Positions 31,254 through 41,689 of a DNA stretch of 64,000 nt are shown here, piece after piece. Origin of the DNA: Phytophthora sp. 'mugwort' (Eukaryota; Oomycota; Peronosporomycetes; Peronosporales; Peronosporaceae). Below the pieces are notes generated by a model. That model searched no databases, was not told where the DNA came from, and saw only the letters and a program-made list of their open reading frames with translations. Location of the stretch: assembly GCA_033558025.1 (NCBI GenBank), contig JAUCEF010000007.1:5766001-5830000 (forward strand), written 5' to 3'. The first letter of the stretch is position 1. Every line of letters begins with the position of its first letter. The translations under genes were made by a program, and so were the position numbers.

Positions 31254-32650
31254 TCATTCTTCAATAATTGCTACACGTAGGCTCCATCCGCAGTCGATTC
31301 CTCGTGGAAGCGCACATTGCCTCTCTGCGCAGTTACGACCTGAGACGTCTGCAGTCGATGAACTTGTAGCCGCGTATCGTAGCGCTGCAACCTGGCAGTA
31401 GTGACAATCTTGCCCTTGATTTCCTGCGCTTTGTCGACCCGGGGACACACGCACGTGTGCAATACAACCACGGATGCGCAAGTCACCAAGCATGGGTGCG
31501 TCTCCGAAGAGTCGCTGGTGCGGCGACACCAACCCCATTGGCTTTTTGGCAACCAAATTCAGCGTGAATACGACATGAAGAAGCGCCTCTCCCCCCCCCC
31601 CCAAGGATATTGGGTAGGCGGGCTGCCTTCTGCAAATCACGAATGCGAGGCAGCACAGTCACATTTGCAAGCTCCACAATTCCATTCTCTTGCGACGAGT
31701 ATGCTTTGGTCGTTTCCAGCAAGATATCATGCTCTTCACAGTAGGGATTGAGCTCGTTGCTCATGAACTCGCCACCTTGATTACTCCACAACCGCACAAT
31801 CTTGAACTGGCGCAGGCTGGTTCGTAATTGATTCAATAGGGTCATGATCTGGAAAGTAGCATCGCTCTTCTTCTCTAGTATGACTGCCCGCTTATGGCGA
31901 GTGGATTCATCCACTACAAAGAGGAAGATACCTGCACCATCCACGGTAGGCACTTGAGTAAACCGAAATCCATTATCAAAGTCTCAAGCGGCTGACCTCC
32001 CTGACCTTTTTTGTCTAGCATGAATAATTCGCTTTACCTTCCTCTCAGCACACGCAACACATTCTTAGAAGCTTAGCCCTTTTGCATTTAGCTTAACTCC
32101 AACATCGACCTTGCGAGCCAGACGTTTCACAGTGTTCATGGCAACATGGCCAAAGCGCTGGTGCAGCAGATTTATCTGCTTCTTACTATCCATGTCTTGG
32201 TTGAGCGCTGCCATCACCATAACGCAGGTACTCGCTCAGCACGCAGTCGTTAGGAGTTTTTATGTATGTCGAACTTCAACACTGTGTCGGCCTTCCCCAA
32301 CCAGACAGTGCACTGATCAGGAAGCATGACAACCGGTAGCGGACAGTCATCTGCAGATAGCCGAGGCTAATGATGTTGATCTTGGCGTTTGGGTGTAGAC
32401 CACGTCGTCTAGCAGGCGATCCTCTAACATTCCAGTCACGTGGTTAACAACACACAAATACAAATACAGAACCACGAATACACGTGTGTTCAGCTGTACG
32501 ATTCGCAAAGTCCAGGCGACTCGTAATGTCTTCACGAATTGCCGTGAATAGTGCAAGATCGCCATAAACGTTGGCCTACGACCCTGAATCCAAACCCCAC
32601 TCAACATAGTTCTTCTCACTTGATTGCATACATGAGTTGTGTCCACCAGC
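31254..32650 (-). pseudogene. pol: Copia protease and integrase relic
   Basis: On the minus strand, 32590-32579 encodes a GLDSGS box, the aspartic protease active site. Further on, a frame reads HQRFGHVAMNTVKRL and then ECVACAERK, the HHCC gag_pre-integrase finger. The integrase core continues in 31953-31483 with LFVVDESTRHKRAVILEKKS, LWSNQGGEFMS (the second Asp of the usual SDNGGEF replaced) and SSQENGIVELAN around the Glu. A poly-C run near 31591-31600 marks a frameshift. Confidence 0.8.
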
Positions 32651-33499
32651 GTTCACCTGCCACCCTCCATTTCCCTGTCGATCATCGAATCGATGCGGCG
32701 AGTACCCGCGGCCGTACGGTCCACCATGTAGTTAACGGTACTCGTTGCGGCGGGGCGGCTGTCCACCATTCCAATTCTCACCACGGTATGGTTGCAAACA
32801 ACGACCTTGCTGTGGCCCATCACGATACTGCTGCTGTTGAGATGAAGGTCCATAGTGACTGGATCGCCCTCCATTCCACTACTGCTGCGGTGGTCCCTCA
32901 CGCCACTGTGGTGTTCATCGGTGGCCATCGAGTCGGTGAGCCTCCTCGACAGCAGAAGTCACGGCGAGCCCGGAACGACGACCATAGTCTCGAGGCGGCG
33001 GTGAACTTCGTCACACAGGTCCACGTAGTAGGGATGTAAAGCGTCCCCAATGTTGCGACCCGTTGATCCCTCGTGGCGGCGATCTGATGCGGCCTCGTTG
33101 TGATGGTCCAGCACGAGCGTAATTCCACGGCTGTGAGTGGCTGCGCTCATGCTCGTCTTGCAGATGGCACTGACTATCCGTCATATCTTCTAGCACTTGC
33201 CGTCCGTGCACTTCAACTTGGCGACCATGATAGCTATCTCCAGCGCAGGTGGACCCACTAGTGATCTATTTTGAATGCGCCTTGGCTCAAGCATATCTCG
33301 CTTGTTGAAGCACTCTTCAGGCTTAGCCCAAATGACGTAGAAATTGCTCCCATGTAGGCAGCGATCCGCCCCGTAGTCAACAATGTCTGCAAGGCTTGCT
33401 GTGTTGAACATCAGCAGAAGCATGTCTTGGCACGGGCTACTACTGCCTGTCAAACAGGCTGCTTGCATTCGTCATCGCTCGCAGGTGAGGTCGACGAGT

Positions 33500-34871
33500 A
33501 GATTGGTGATGACATTGATGCCGGTGTTCAATCCGTCAAGTCCACCGTCTCAGCAAAGCTAGGCGTTGGAGGTGCCGTTAGAGAAAACCCCGCAAAGAGC
33601 CCTCCCACTGCTTTGGCGTCTTAATCAACTTGCACGAATCGCACAGAGTTCACCAGAGAAGTGGGCAGCTGTCTGCCCTGTTACACTCTCTCCTTCTCCG
33701 CTTTCTAACTCAGGCTTGAGTGGCTTGCCGATGATCTCGGTACATCGATCCACCAATGGCCATAACCACCGCAATTGCCGCAGTTAGTTCGTGCCTTATT
33801 TTCCTTCACGCCCTTAACATTCTAGCGCTGAAACTTGCTGCGCTTGTGTCTTTGCCCTTTCGATAGTCTGCCGCCACATGTGCAACTTGTGCGGTAGTGA
33901 ACGCCGAAGATCGTTGCGACTACGACTCCAGCCGCTGCCGTTGGTGTTCCGCAGCTCGCAGACGTTGAAGTACGTCAGTCAGCTTCAGAGTCTTGCGGTC
34001 GTGGTCGTTCAGCCAGTTGGCGTACCCGCGCGTCACGTCCGTGAAAACAAGAGCAGAGTTGGACAGCAGCAGGTTCGCTTGTTGCCACTCCTCGAAGGTG
34101 GCCTTAGCTTGGTGCAGCTTGATCACCTTCAGCTCATGTCCTCTGCGTACTCGTCTACCTTTTTCGTTAGGTTGCATAATCCGCATCATCAATCCCTTAG
34201 CAAGTAGTCCGGATTGATGCCGCCTCGATGTTGTCGCACGCCCCGTCGATCTTGAGCGTGGACAGCAAGTCTACCGACAACGAGAGTGCTAGCGCTGAGA
34301 AAGCCTTTTTCTTCCTGACAGGGTATCACTCGGCGTACTTTGGTCTGCGCAGACCGAGGACTTTATCGTAACGCTCGTTACCGTAGGTAATCCAATCCCG
34401 AGCGTGCGCGGCTCAAAGTGCACCGGCACCTCGCTCTTCTACGCTTTGTCGTCGCCCTTGCAGTGGAGCGTGGGTAGCGTAATCGGCACACCGCCTTGGT
34501 ATACTCGGCCAGCACTCGGTCGTCGTAGCGGCCACCTGGGAAGTTGTTGTTCTGTGGCTGCTCGTCTTCTTGGCGCCTTTGCCCTTTGTCGTCGCGCGAA
34601 CTGCCGTCGCTTCATAGCTCGCTGGGGTTGCGGCTGTTGTTTCCAACTGTCGCCAACTGCATGCGTGTATCGCTCCATACCTTCGAGCAACACACGAATT
34701 AGTGGGCGCCCACCAGGAAATCCGGCCAATGAACGAATCAGATGCTCGGCCTCGTCGTGCGACGGTGTCCCTGTCCACTTTCAGGGAAAACTCTGCCAAA
34801 TTCCACATTTTCAGCCCAATCGCTGAGCTGGTTGGACAGGATTGGTCGAAAGTTAATCTTCGTCTCGGCAA
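33500..34871 (-). pseudogene. gag: Copia gag relic with altered zinc knuckle
   Basis: Minus frames at 34871-34439 and 34192-33920 contain gag-type helices (VIKLHQAKATFEEWQQANLL, WLNDHDRKTLKLTDVLQRLR). Near 33785-33735 one frame reads CGNCGGYGHWWIDVP, which is a CCHC knuckle in which the last cysteine position is Asp. Frames are interrupted throughout. Confidence 0.7.
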
Positions 34872-34933
34872 ATGGTGTGGTCCAACCCAGTTGCCACGTC
34901 GGTTGCTTGGGGTGCCCTGATGGATTCATAACC

Positions 34934-35140
34934 TGTGATGACGCACCCTGCGTCATCCGCCGCGCGTTAGAGTAGGGACCATTGTAGCCACATTACAGTT
35001 AAAGGATAGACTAGTCGCAAACAGAAGAAAACCGTAAACACTTGCGTGCCGGGCAAAATACCGTGACAGGACCAGCGTAGTCTGGGGCAGGACGCTCTCT
35101 CTCTTGCATTGCTCACTGAGCTGCAAAAGCTGAAGTGAGT

Positions 35141-35176
<36 letters not shown>

Positions 35177-35512
35177 CTGATCCTAAGCCACATCGTTCCG
35201 CATTACATATTGAGTAGTGCATACTAACCATAATATAAACAACCTGCCTTCGTGTTCAGGTGCGCAGCACTATCTTAATTGTTCTCTTCCAACATTGCCG
35301 CTCGGCATACAGTCCTTAGTATCCGCCCTCGTGCCGTGCACACAGGCACGTGGTAGAACTTAGCATGGGGAGGCCGCGTGACCTTACCATAGGGTAGTAA
35401 ACTGGATGGGAGAAACAGGCTAGGTTCCGGCACTGATGTCGGGCTTGACGCTGGTGTCTGCTCGCTGATCGCTCTCCTCCGCTGCTAAGGCACTGGGTTC
35501 CAGTATGGATCA
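34934..35512 (-). repeat. Copia 5' LTR (right side)
   Basis: Direct repeat of 28323-28899 with scattered substitutions. It contains GTGAGTGAGTGAGAGA followed by (GA)n at 35145-35174, showing microsatellite length drift between the two LTRs. Confidence 0.9.
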
Positions 35513-37030
35513 CCGCCCGATCACACAAGACCCGCGCCACGGTATAGAATGGGGTTGTGTCTAGGCGGTGGCGGTCACGATGCGGCGTCTATCGTCAAAA
35601 CTGGCTTTGACGTGCCCAGTTTTCGCATCCTGCTGGAGTCGTTAACGAAAGTCTGGGATCGCGTGCCGACTCCTCGCTGATATCGATATCTTATAATATA
35701 TTATAGCTTAAATATATTATATTTAAGTTGGAAGGCAGTCATGGAGCTGCAGCTAAGATGTATGAGTGAAAGTCACCTTATTCGGAAACTTGGTGTGAAG
35801 TCGGCTCCTATAAAAGAGTGTGTATGTCCTTATAAGGATTAGATGGGGAAAATATTGTCAGCGAATTAGCAAATCAAATCTTAAGTATACTGTTATGTTT
35901 AGGCTATTCAGAGCTGCTGTTAGCTTCTGCAGATGAAGATTCACCTTCAGGTGAGGGTTCGTCGCACCCGTCCATAGCTTCGAGATGCAGTTTAGTCGCA
36001 TACATTGCTTGTTGGCGGTGTTAATATGCAAGCTCTGGTGGCCTCTTCGACGCCATCATTTTGAGTTGTGACTTTAATATTACTATTGTCTGGCTTCCTT
36101 TCCGAATTGTGCGGGTGGAAAATAATCATATGTCTAAAGCGTTTTTTTTTAACCCAATTCATGTTTTCCAGGACATCAATATATAGATATCCAATAAGCA
36201 TTTTCAACTGGCTGAAAAGCCGCGAGGGTTACGATAAACTGAAAAAAATATAACTTCATGAGTTTTGTGAAATGAAATGGATGGGTTCCGCATAACAGCG
36301 AGCAGGTTGATTTTGACAGCCTGAAAGCTGCAGGCCTATCGGATGAAAATAAGCGACGCTGCACTTAAAGCGTCCCCGATCCTGACGACTACTGTAAATG
36401 AGCTGATTTCAATTTTCAAACCTAGAATCTGACAAATAAAGTGTATATGCCCAGTGCATGTGGGTGGAGTCGCTTCCCACGTCGCCGTTTCTGTATCGAG
36501 GCGCAAATGCGGCGGAGTGCCGGAAGCGCGCGAGCCGCGATTATAAGGTGGGAGATGATACTGAGGAATAACAAGGGCGGTCTTCGTAAAAAGCCGCGAG
36601 TATTCGTGCGATTTGGGCACGCACTCACGGGGGGAGTAATTAATGAATTGCGTGGAATTCCTCGCCTACCGGGTAGCCGACTCTTTGAACTGCTCTCGTT
36701 CATAGGACAAGTACCCGCACATGTCGCGCTGCTGTATCCCTTAGTTGCATACTCAACGTATTCGTAAAATTCTAAGTGGGCAGTCTACTGTTTACACCAA
36801 ACTTCGTACCAAACTGTACAATTTGCATGCCAGAAAATCAGCTGACACCGACAGATACCTCACAGCCACCCGTTATTCTGATGACACCACCGCAATACGT
36901 GCGACCTACACTCAGCCCAATAGACAATATTTTGGCTAATCCACGAGACCTCCCATCTGAATTATATCCAATAATTTGCTGGAGGTTTGGAACCTTCTTA
37001 CCCCTCGATCATTAAGCACACACACACACC
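35513..37030. other. intergenic, no gene recognised; AT palindrome near 35690-35730
   Basis: The stretch is AT-rich between 35680 and 36330. It contains a near-perfect palindrome CTTAAATATATTATATTTAAG (about 35708-35728) next to TATAATATATTATA. Short ORFs of 60-110 codons on both strands show no recognisable domain. Confidence 0.45.
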
Positions 37031-38402
37031 TAGTGCTGTTTGCGCGCAAGTTCCGAACAGTTCGGAACTTGATCGGATCAGTTCAGAACTTGCTCCGAAT
37101 ACAATGGATTGGCAAGGTTGCTCGAATGCATAGCTGACTTAAATTTGAGTCACAGAGACAGCAAAATAACTTCAGCATCTACCACGTCGGATTAAGAATA
37201 TATCTGGACGACTCGTTCCAGCTCTGTCACCAATTTCCGCCGTGTGTTGGATACTGCCAGTGTGCAGGCATGACCAGAAAAAAATCATTCTGGGGGCAGT
37301 CATCATGAAATTGACAATGCTACTCCTATTTGTGTTAGTGTACGCATCGGTTGTGACAGTCTCTGCCCTTGACACTGGATCGATTACCTTTTCTTCGATC
37401 TCGGCTTGAACTTGCGGCACGGGTACATTAGCGAGCTTGAACCGTGACGGCAGCTTCAAATGAGGTGCCAATTTGAAGAAAAACAGGATCAAAATGGGAG
37501 ACTCCACAAGCAAGAACGGCAAGGCGGTCATATACCACACGCGCGCCACCCACAATTCAAATTCGGTTTGGGTCAAGGTGTGTCATTTGGTGCGCTTACC
37601 GCGTCACCAGGGGAATGGCCAGGGACACCTGAATTCGCTGCTTTTGTCGGCCATGCTGACGGCACAGGTGTTTCTACATCGTAGACTCCATAACTTCTCC
37701 GGATAAAATTTTTGTCCATTGAAGACATGCTCTCGCATTCAAGGATATGCGGTATCATATTCCTCTTTGGAGTTCCACTCCCAATGCGCTTGTGGCACGC
37801 GAGATATTCGACAAGAGGGTGCGCACTTGAACCAAGCTTCTTGAAGTGTCTCCAAATGGGGCCCATCTTCCTGCCGGGACGTCCCGCTACGTGATCCGAA
37901 TCGGGGACGCTCTCGCTTGCATGACGAGCGCTGCCTTGTTGAGTGCTGCCTTGCGTAAAGCTGTACTCTGGATCAGCGTTGACAGAAAGGCTTTCTGGAG
38001 ATTCATCTTGATTGTAGTTGAGATTTTTTGGTGCCATTCCGGGGCTATCAAACACTCGTCGGCGCGGATACGGAGGGTATCGCGCCGCTGATCTTGATCG
38101 TGGCACCGACCAAAGTCGTGAACAGCTGCGAGGGGTCCCTGCCTTTCGCGCATTGTGAGGTGTCGAAGCTGCCGGGGTTGGGGGCCTCATGACGGAAGAA
38201 GAGAGCATGATAGCTCTCTTGCGGGGCCCTTTGTGTGTACACTTGTGTGTTTCCTTTTGAGGGCGCACTGGCCACTTCAATGTCGTACTTAACTTAATTA
38301 ATCGTACTTAGACAAATCGGAGCATTCCGAACTGTTCGGAATTGCTCGGAGCTTTGGAACAATCAGATCAATCGGAACTGCTCGTGTTCGCAAACAGCAC
38401 CA
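37031..38402 (-). mobile_element. hAT-like DNA transposon, internally deleted
   Basis: The ends are inverted: left TAGTGCTGTTTGCG (37031-37044), right CGCAAACAGCACCA (38389-38402). Just inside each end is a palindrome of the type TTCCGAACAGTTCGGAA (about 37053-37069 and 38326-38342). The flanking 8 bp, CACACACC and CACACCCC, match at 7 of 8 positions, as hAT target duplications would, though the sequence is low-complexity. The interior codes for the N-terminal part of a hAT-type transposase only. Confidence 0.65.
37172..38280 (-). pseudogene. hAT transposase N-terminus: BED-finger-like region and start of transposase domain
   Basis: Frame 38280-37573 contains GPIWRHFKKLG, then HPLVEYLACHKRI and HILECESMS, spaced like a BED-type zinc finger although the CxxC pair is not intact. 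Frame 37576-37172 continues with LWVARVWYMTALPFLLVESP and APHLKLPSRFKL, which matches the hAT block LPF..VE...F...L.P.Y.LPSR. Everything after this, including the RNase H-like core and dimerisation domain, is missing. The two frames overlap by 4 bp, marking a frameshift. Confidence 0.6.
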
Positions 38403-39200
38403 CACACCCCACCACCACCACCACACCTGCAGGCTCCGTCCTCTGCCCCCCCCCCCAGTCCCCGATGGTTTTCCGAGACCTAGCAACTACTCGCGTCTGC
38501 ATACCACAGGCGGAGTCTGACATGGTCTCAAGAAGTTCCGAGTCGCGAAGAGTGATCTTACCCCATGCTTCGTATGCATGCACCCTGTTTCACACCCAAT
38601 ATGAGTGCAGTACTTGGCCTGCGCATGCAACGCGCACGAAGGCGACGACTACTTCGGTATGCCGTAGCGAGCTCGTGTCGCTATGACTTGTCAGCAGTGA
38701 TTATTTATAACGATTGAAGAGGCGTACACCCTTGTCTCCTCTGCCGTAGCGCTCACAAGCCCGTGCTGACTCAAGCGATGAAGACGGTAGAGATGTATTG
38801 GGCTGCTCAAGGCCTCTTGCCGAAACTGATTTGAAACACTTGCCCAGCGCTTCAACTTAAGGAGACCTCGACACCGAGGCTGGTCTCAGTGTAACGCTTA
38901 GCTCATCATCACTTCGCGGGGCGGCCTGGTGGCAACGGTCTTCGCGATACCGTTCGCCGCAAGGTGCAATAATACTTCTTTACTGACCAAGAGGAAGAGG
39001 CTGCTGCGTTCACGTTTACAGGGTGCACGCATGAGAACAGAAATCCTGTGGTCGGCAACGGGAGTGGCACCGCCTCTTTCGTGATTGGGGTCAGCGCCGA
39101 GAAACTACTAAGTCGCGTCAACCGATGTGGACGACACCATTTTTCCCACTTGCAAAATTCTCTCCAACCCTTTTCTCTAAGAAAGAAGAGATGCCGGGAA
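38403..39200. other. no gene recognised; CAC microsatellite and C-run
   Basis: Begins with a (CAC)n/(ACC)n simple repeat at about 38400-38427 and a poly-C run near 38444-38456. Short frames on both strands have no recognisable content. Confidence 0.45.
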
Positions 39201-39204
39201 AAGT

Positions 39205-41170
39205 ATGGTTCTAGCTGGTAGATGCAGCAACTCGCGGTCCGTTCTTGACCACAAGGCATCATCAATGCCATGTGATAGTGTCAACGATATTGAGGATCTT
39301 CGCAACAAGATTCACGGGAATTATGACCACACGCACCGCAAGGAACGGATATTCTGGCTCAGCTTACAGCCGATAATTGGATATCTACGCCAACATAGCA
39401 GCGTATGATGACGAGAATGTCCAGCCTTTGGATCCGGATCGTCGTTGAATGATCTTGCCGCGCAAGCGACGCTCATCGTGGAAGTGCCGACGCAGCATCT
39501 TGTTCCTCGCACTGTGGCATCAGTGGTGGCTCTGGTGGGTGGTGTATAGGGGATAACGACGGACGAAGCTCTCAGAAGTTCAACGTACCAATTGAGTTTC
39601 CAAGGCGGAAAACGAGGGAGAAGTTCCTGCAACATTCAAAACCTACCGATCAAAGACCATTGAAGCATTTTTCAATCTTCTGTTTCCCCACGATGGCGAG
39701 TATTTTCCAGTGATATTCGTCCGCGCTCCCCCTTTTGTCCGGCAAGACGGCCATGTGTGATCTACTCTACAATCACATTGTTCGCTCCAAGCCTGATGCG
39801 CTTGTTTCCCGCATTCCGGCAAACAGAATGACTGAAGATGGCAAGTTTGCTGAGTTTTTCAAGCAGTTATATGGCTGTGATTTTGAAGCATTCTGCGCAC
39901 ACAAAGGCGATCGAGTGGTACTGTTTGATGATGCCCAAATTACTTTAACGACGAGCAGCTCTGGGGGGGATATGTGAAAGACACATCGGACTCGCAAATA
40001 CCAGGCCTACGCTCCGTTCTGTTTTCATCGTATGGCAGCTTTAATGTCTACCGCAAGCATGAACGCGCAGGAATTCCGATCCTTATCCCTCCCCAGAATA
40101 CTTTTCGATTGAATGCAACAACAACCAAGACTGGCCTGCAGCTTTCACGTGAGGAGCTGGAAGAAATGGTTCAAAACAGCACTGGCGCATCAATCTCCGA
40201 TCTCATTTGGATCCTGTGCTCGGGTCATATCGGAATTGCTCGAGCAATCCTCATGCTTTGGTATTGCAAGTTTGGTTCGAAAACGCCAAGTGCTGAAGAT
40301 GTTGAGATGGAACTTCGCTCCGTGGGGCTGCTGCAATACATTCGCTCCAGCTGTCGGGGTATCCCGACTGCTGATGCATTCCAGCGAGTGAAAAAAGCTA
40401 ATGGTCTGTCAGAGGAATCAACACCGAAGATGAGTGAAATCTTGAATGGTGTTGCTTCTGACAAGGTTATGCTCGTATCTGATGGGCAGCGGACTCCTAG
40501 AAGTGAGACTGCCGTGGAATATTTGACCAAGTACGTGTTCTTGTATGAGGATCAGGCGAAGCAGCTCCAGTACGCTTCAAGCATGCACCTCAAGATCTGG
40601 CTATATTCAACCCGAACGGATCCAATCGGGCACATGGTATCAGATGTCTCACACGAAGATTTCGTTGTCGCGTGTGTACAGCGAATGAGTGCTTTGTGAC
40701 TGCAGAATTTCGTGACCGAAAATCCCAACGACATGGCTCAGGAACGCCAAATTCAGATGGAGCTATATGGCGCCACAGTATCATGCTTGCCTCGAGATGT
40801 GCTTGTTAACCCAGAATGGCGCACGGGGGATGGCAAAGGATTCATTGATTTGGTGATTCGTGGCTCGAGCATCCTTTGGTTTTGGGAGTTGCTTGTGAAT
40901 GGTGATGATGATGTCCGCGACTCAAAGCGATTTGAAACCGCGGGGAAGTACTATCGGGTCCTAACGAGAAGTTCTTAGATACGTGCTCATCGATTTTCGT
41001 CAGAATAAGGGCGTTCGGCATCACCTAACGAACATGGGTTTCTGTACGTGTCGTTTGTGGATTCATACACCAAAGCACTGGTTTTCAGCATTGGTAAGTC
41101 CGCTGTCAGTGTCGAACTGTCAAGCTAATCAATCGCTGGTAGCCCCGACTAATGCACGATTGTTCAGGTG
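39205..41170 (+). pseudogene. Crinkler (CRN) effector relic: NTPase, helical linker and REase-like C-terminus
   Basis: Broken plus frames follow the CRN C-terminal layout. A P-loop segment SGKTAMCDLLYNH (about 39738-39776) is followed by VVLFDDAQIT (Walker B-like, about 39917-39946), then, in the frame 39974-40699, IPGLRSVLFSSYGSFNVYR, ISDLIWILCSGHIGIARAIL (helical part) and SRGIPTADAF-like sequence. A further frame (40712-40978) has LPRDVLVNPEWRTGDGKGFI, then ILWFWELLVNGD, the PD-(D/E)xK-like nuclease domain of many CRNs. The N-terminus is doubtful; an LFLAK-type motif was not found, only a weak SVNDIEDLRNKI segment at 39270-39310. CRNs are oomycete proteins delivered to host nuclei. At least four frameshifts make this inactive. 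Confidence 0.75.
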
Positions 41171-41264
41171 GATTAATTCAAGCGGAATTAGAATCATTAA
41201 ATAAACAAATTGGGATCTTTCAAAACATTGATGTTTTTTTTAACCTGATAACATATATATATTA

Positions 41265-41279
41265 TATATAAAGTTATTA
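41265..41279 (+). promoter_or_regulatory. TATA-like promoter motif TATATAAAGTTATTA
   Basis: This 15-bp string sits 10 bp before the ATG at 41290, and the identical 15 bp recur at 53606-53620 ahead of the penton-like gene. The TATATAAAG core resembles a viral TATA box. Confidence 0.4.
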
Positions 41280-41289
41280 ATATACAAAG

Positions 41290-41497
41290 ATGACGTACTC
41301 TCCCGTCAATACCTGGCTAACAGAGCGCATCAAGGAGGCGCAGAAGCGCTACTATCAGCGAACTCGTAAGCTCGCTTGAGGTATCAAAAGGGGTATGACG
41401 ACAAGAATATAGATCAGATTTGGACTCGCAAGCGAAAGCCTAAAGCAAACCTAATCCAAGTGAAAGTGAACCTAAAAGTGAAAAACGAACTTAGCTA
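41290..41497 (+). pseudogene. small basic protein at the left end of the viral element
   Basis: The ATG at 41290 starts MTYSPVNTWLTERIKEAQKR and the frame ends at 41377. One base away, the frame continues with YQKGYDDKNIDQIW and TRKRKPKANLIQVKVNLKVK to a TAA at 41495. A single frameshift would explain both, giving a ~68-residue lysine/arginine-rich protein. No family recognised. Confidence 0.45.
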
Positions 41498-41689
41498 AAC
41501 ATTTTTTTCTCACAAAAAAAGTCAAGCTATGTATAGTGCCCCACACAACTGAATTAATTAATTAAAATTAAAACGTTTCTATGGCACCATGATATAAAGT
41601 CAATCCTGACACAATATCCAATAATTATAAAGTCATCTCCACGAGAATAATATAGCCACAAACATATAGCAAATATGCTGTCTTACCAA

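Larger units (their letters stand above)
28323..35512 (-). mobile_element. Ty1/Copia LTR retrotransposon, full-length but decayed
   Basis: Two ~578 bp direct repeats bound the element (28323-28899 and 34934-35512). In coding orientation (minus) they begin TGACCCATAC/TGATCCATAC and end GTCATCACA, the TG...CA form. Gag, protease, integrase, RT and RNase H follow in the Copia order (integrase before RT). The inner flank of the right-hand (5') LTR reads GGTTATGAATCC on the minus strand, fitting a primer-binding site for a half tRNA. The outer 5-bp flanks (AGCCC left, CCGCC right) do not match, so no target duplication is seen. Many stops and frameshifts show it is dead. Confidence 0.88.

Noticed and set aside
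28318..35517. Target-site duplication of the Copia element
   Set aside because: Flanks read AGCCC and CCGCC, which do not match; not claimed.
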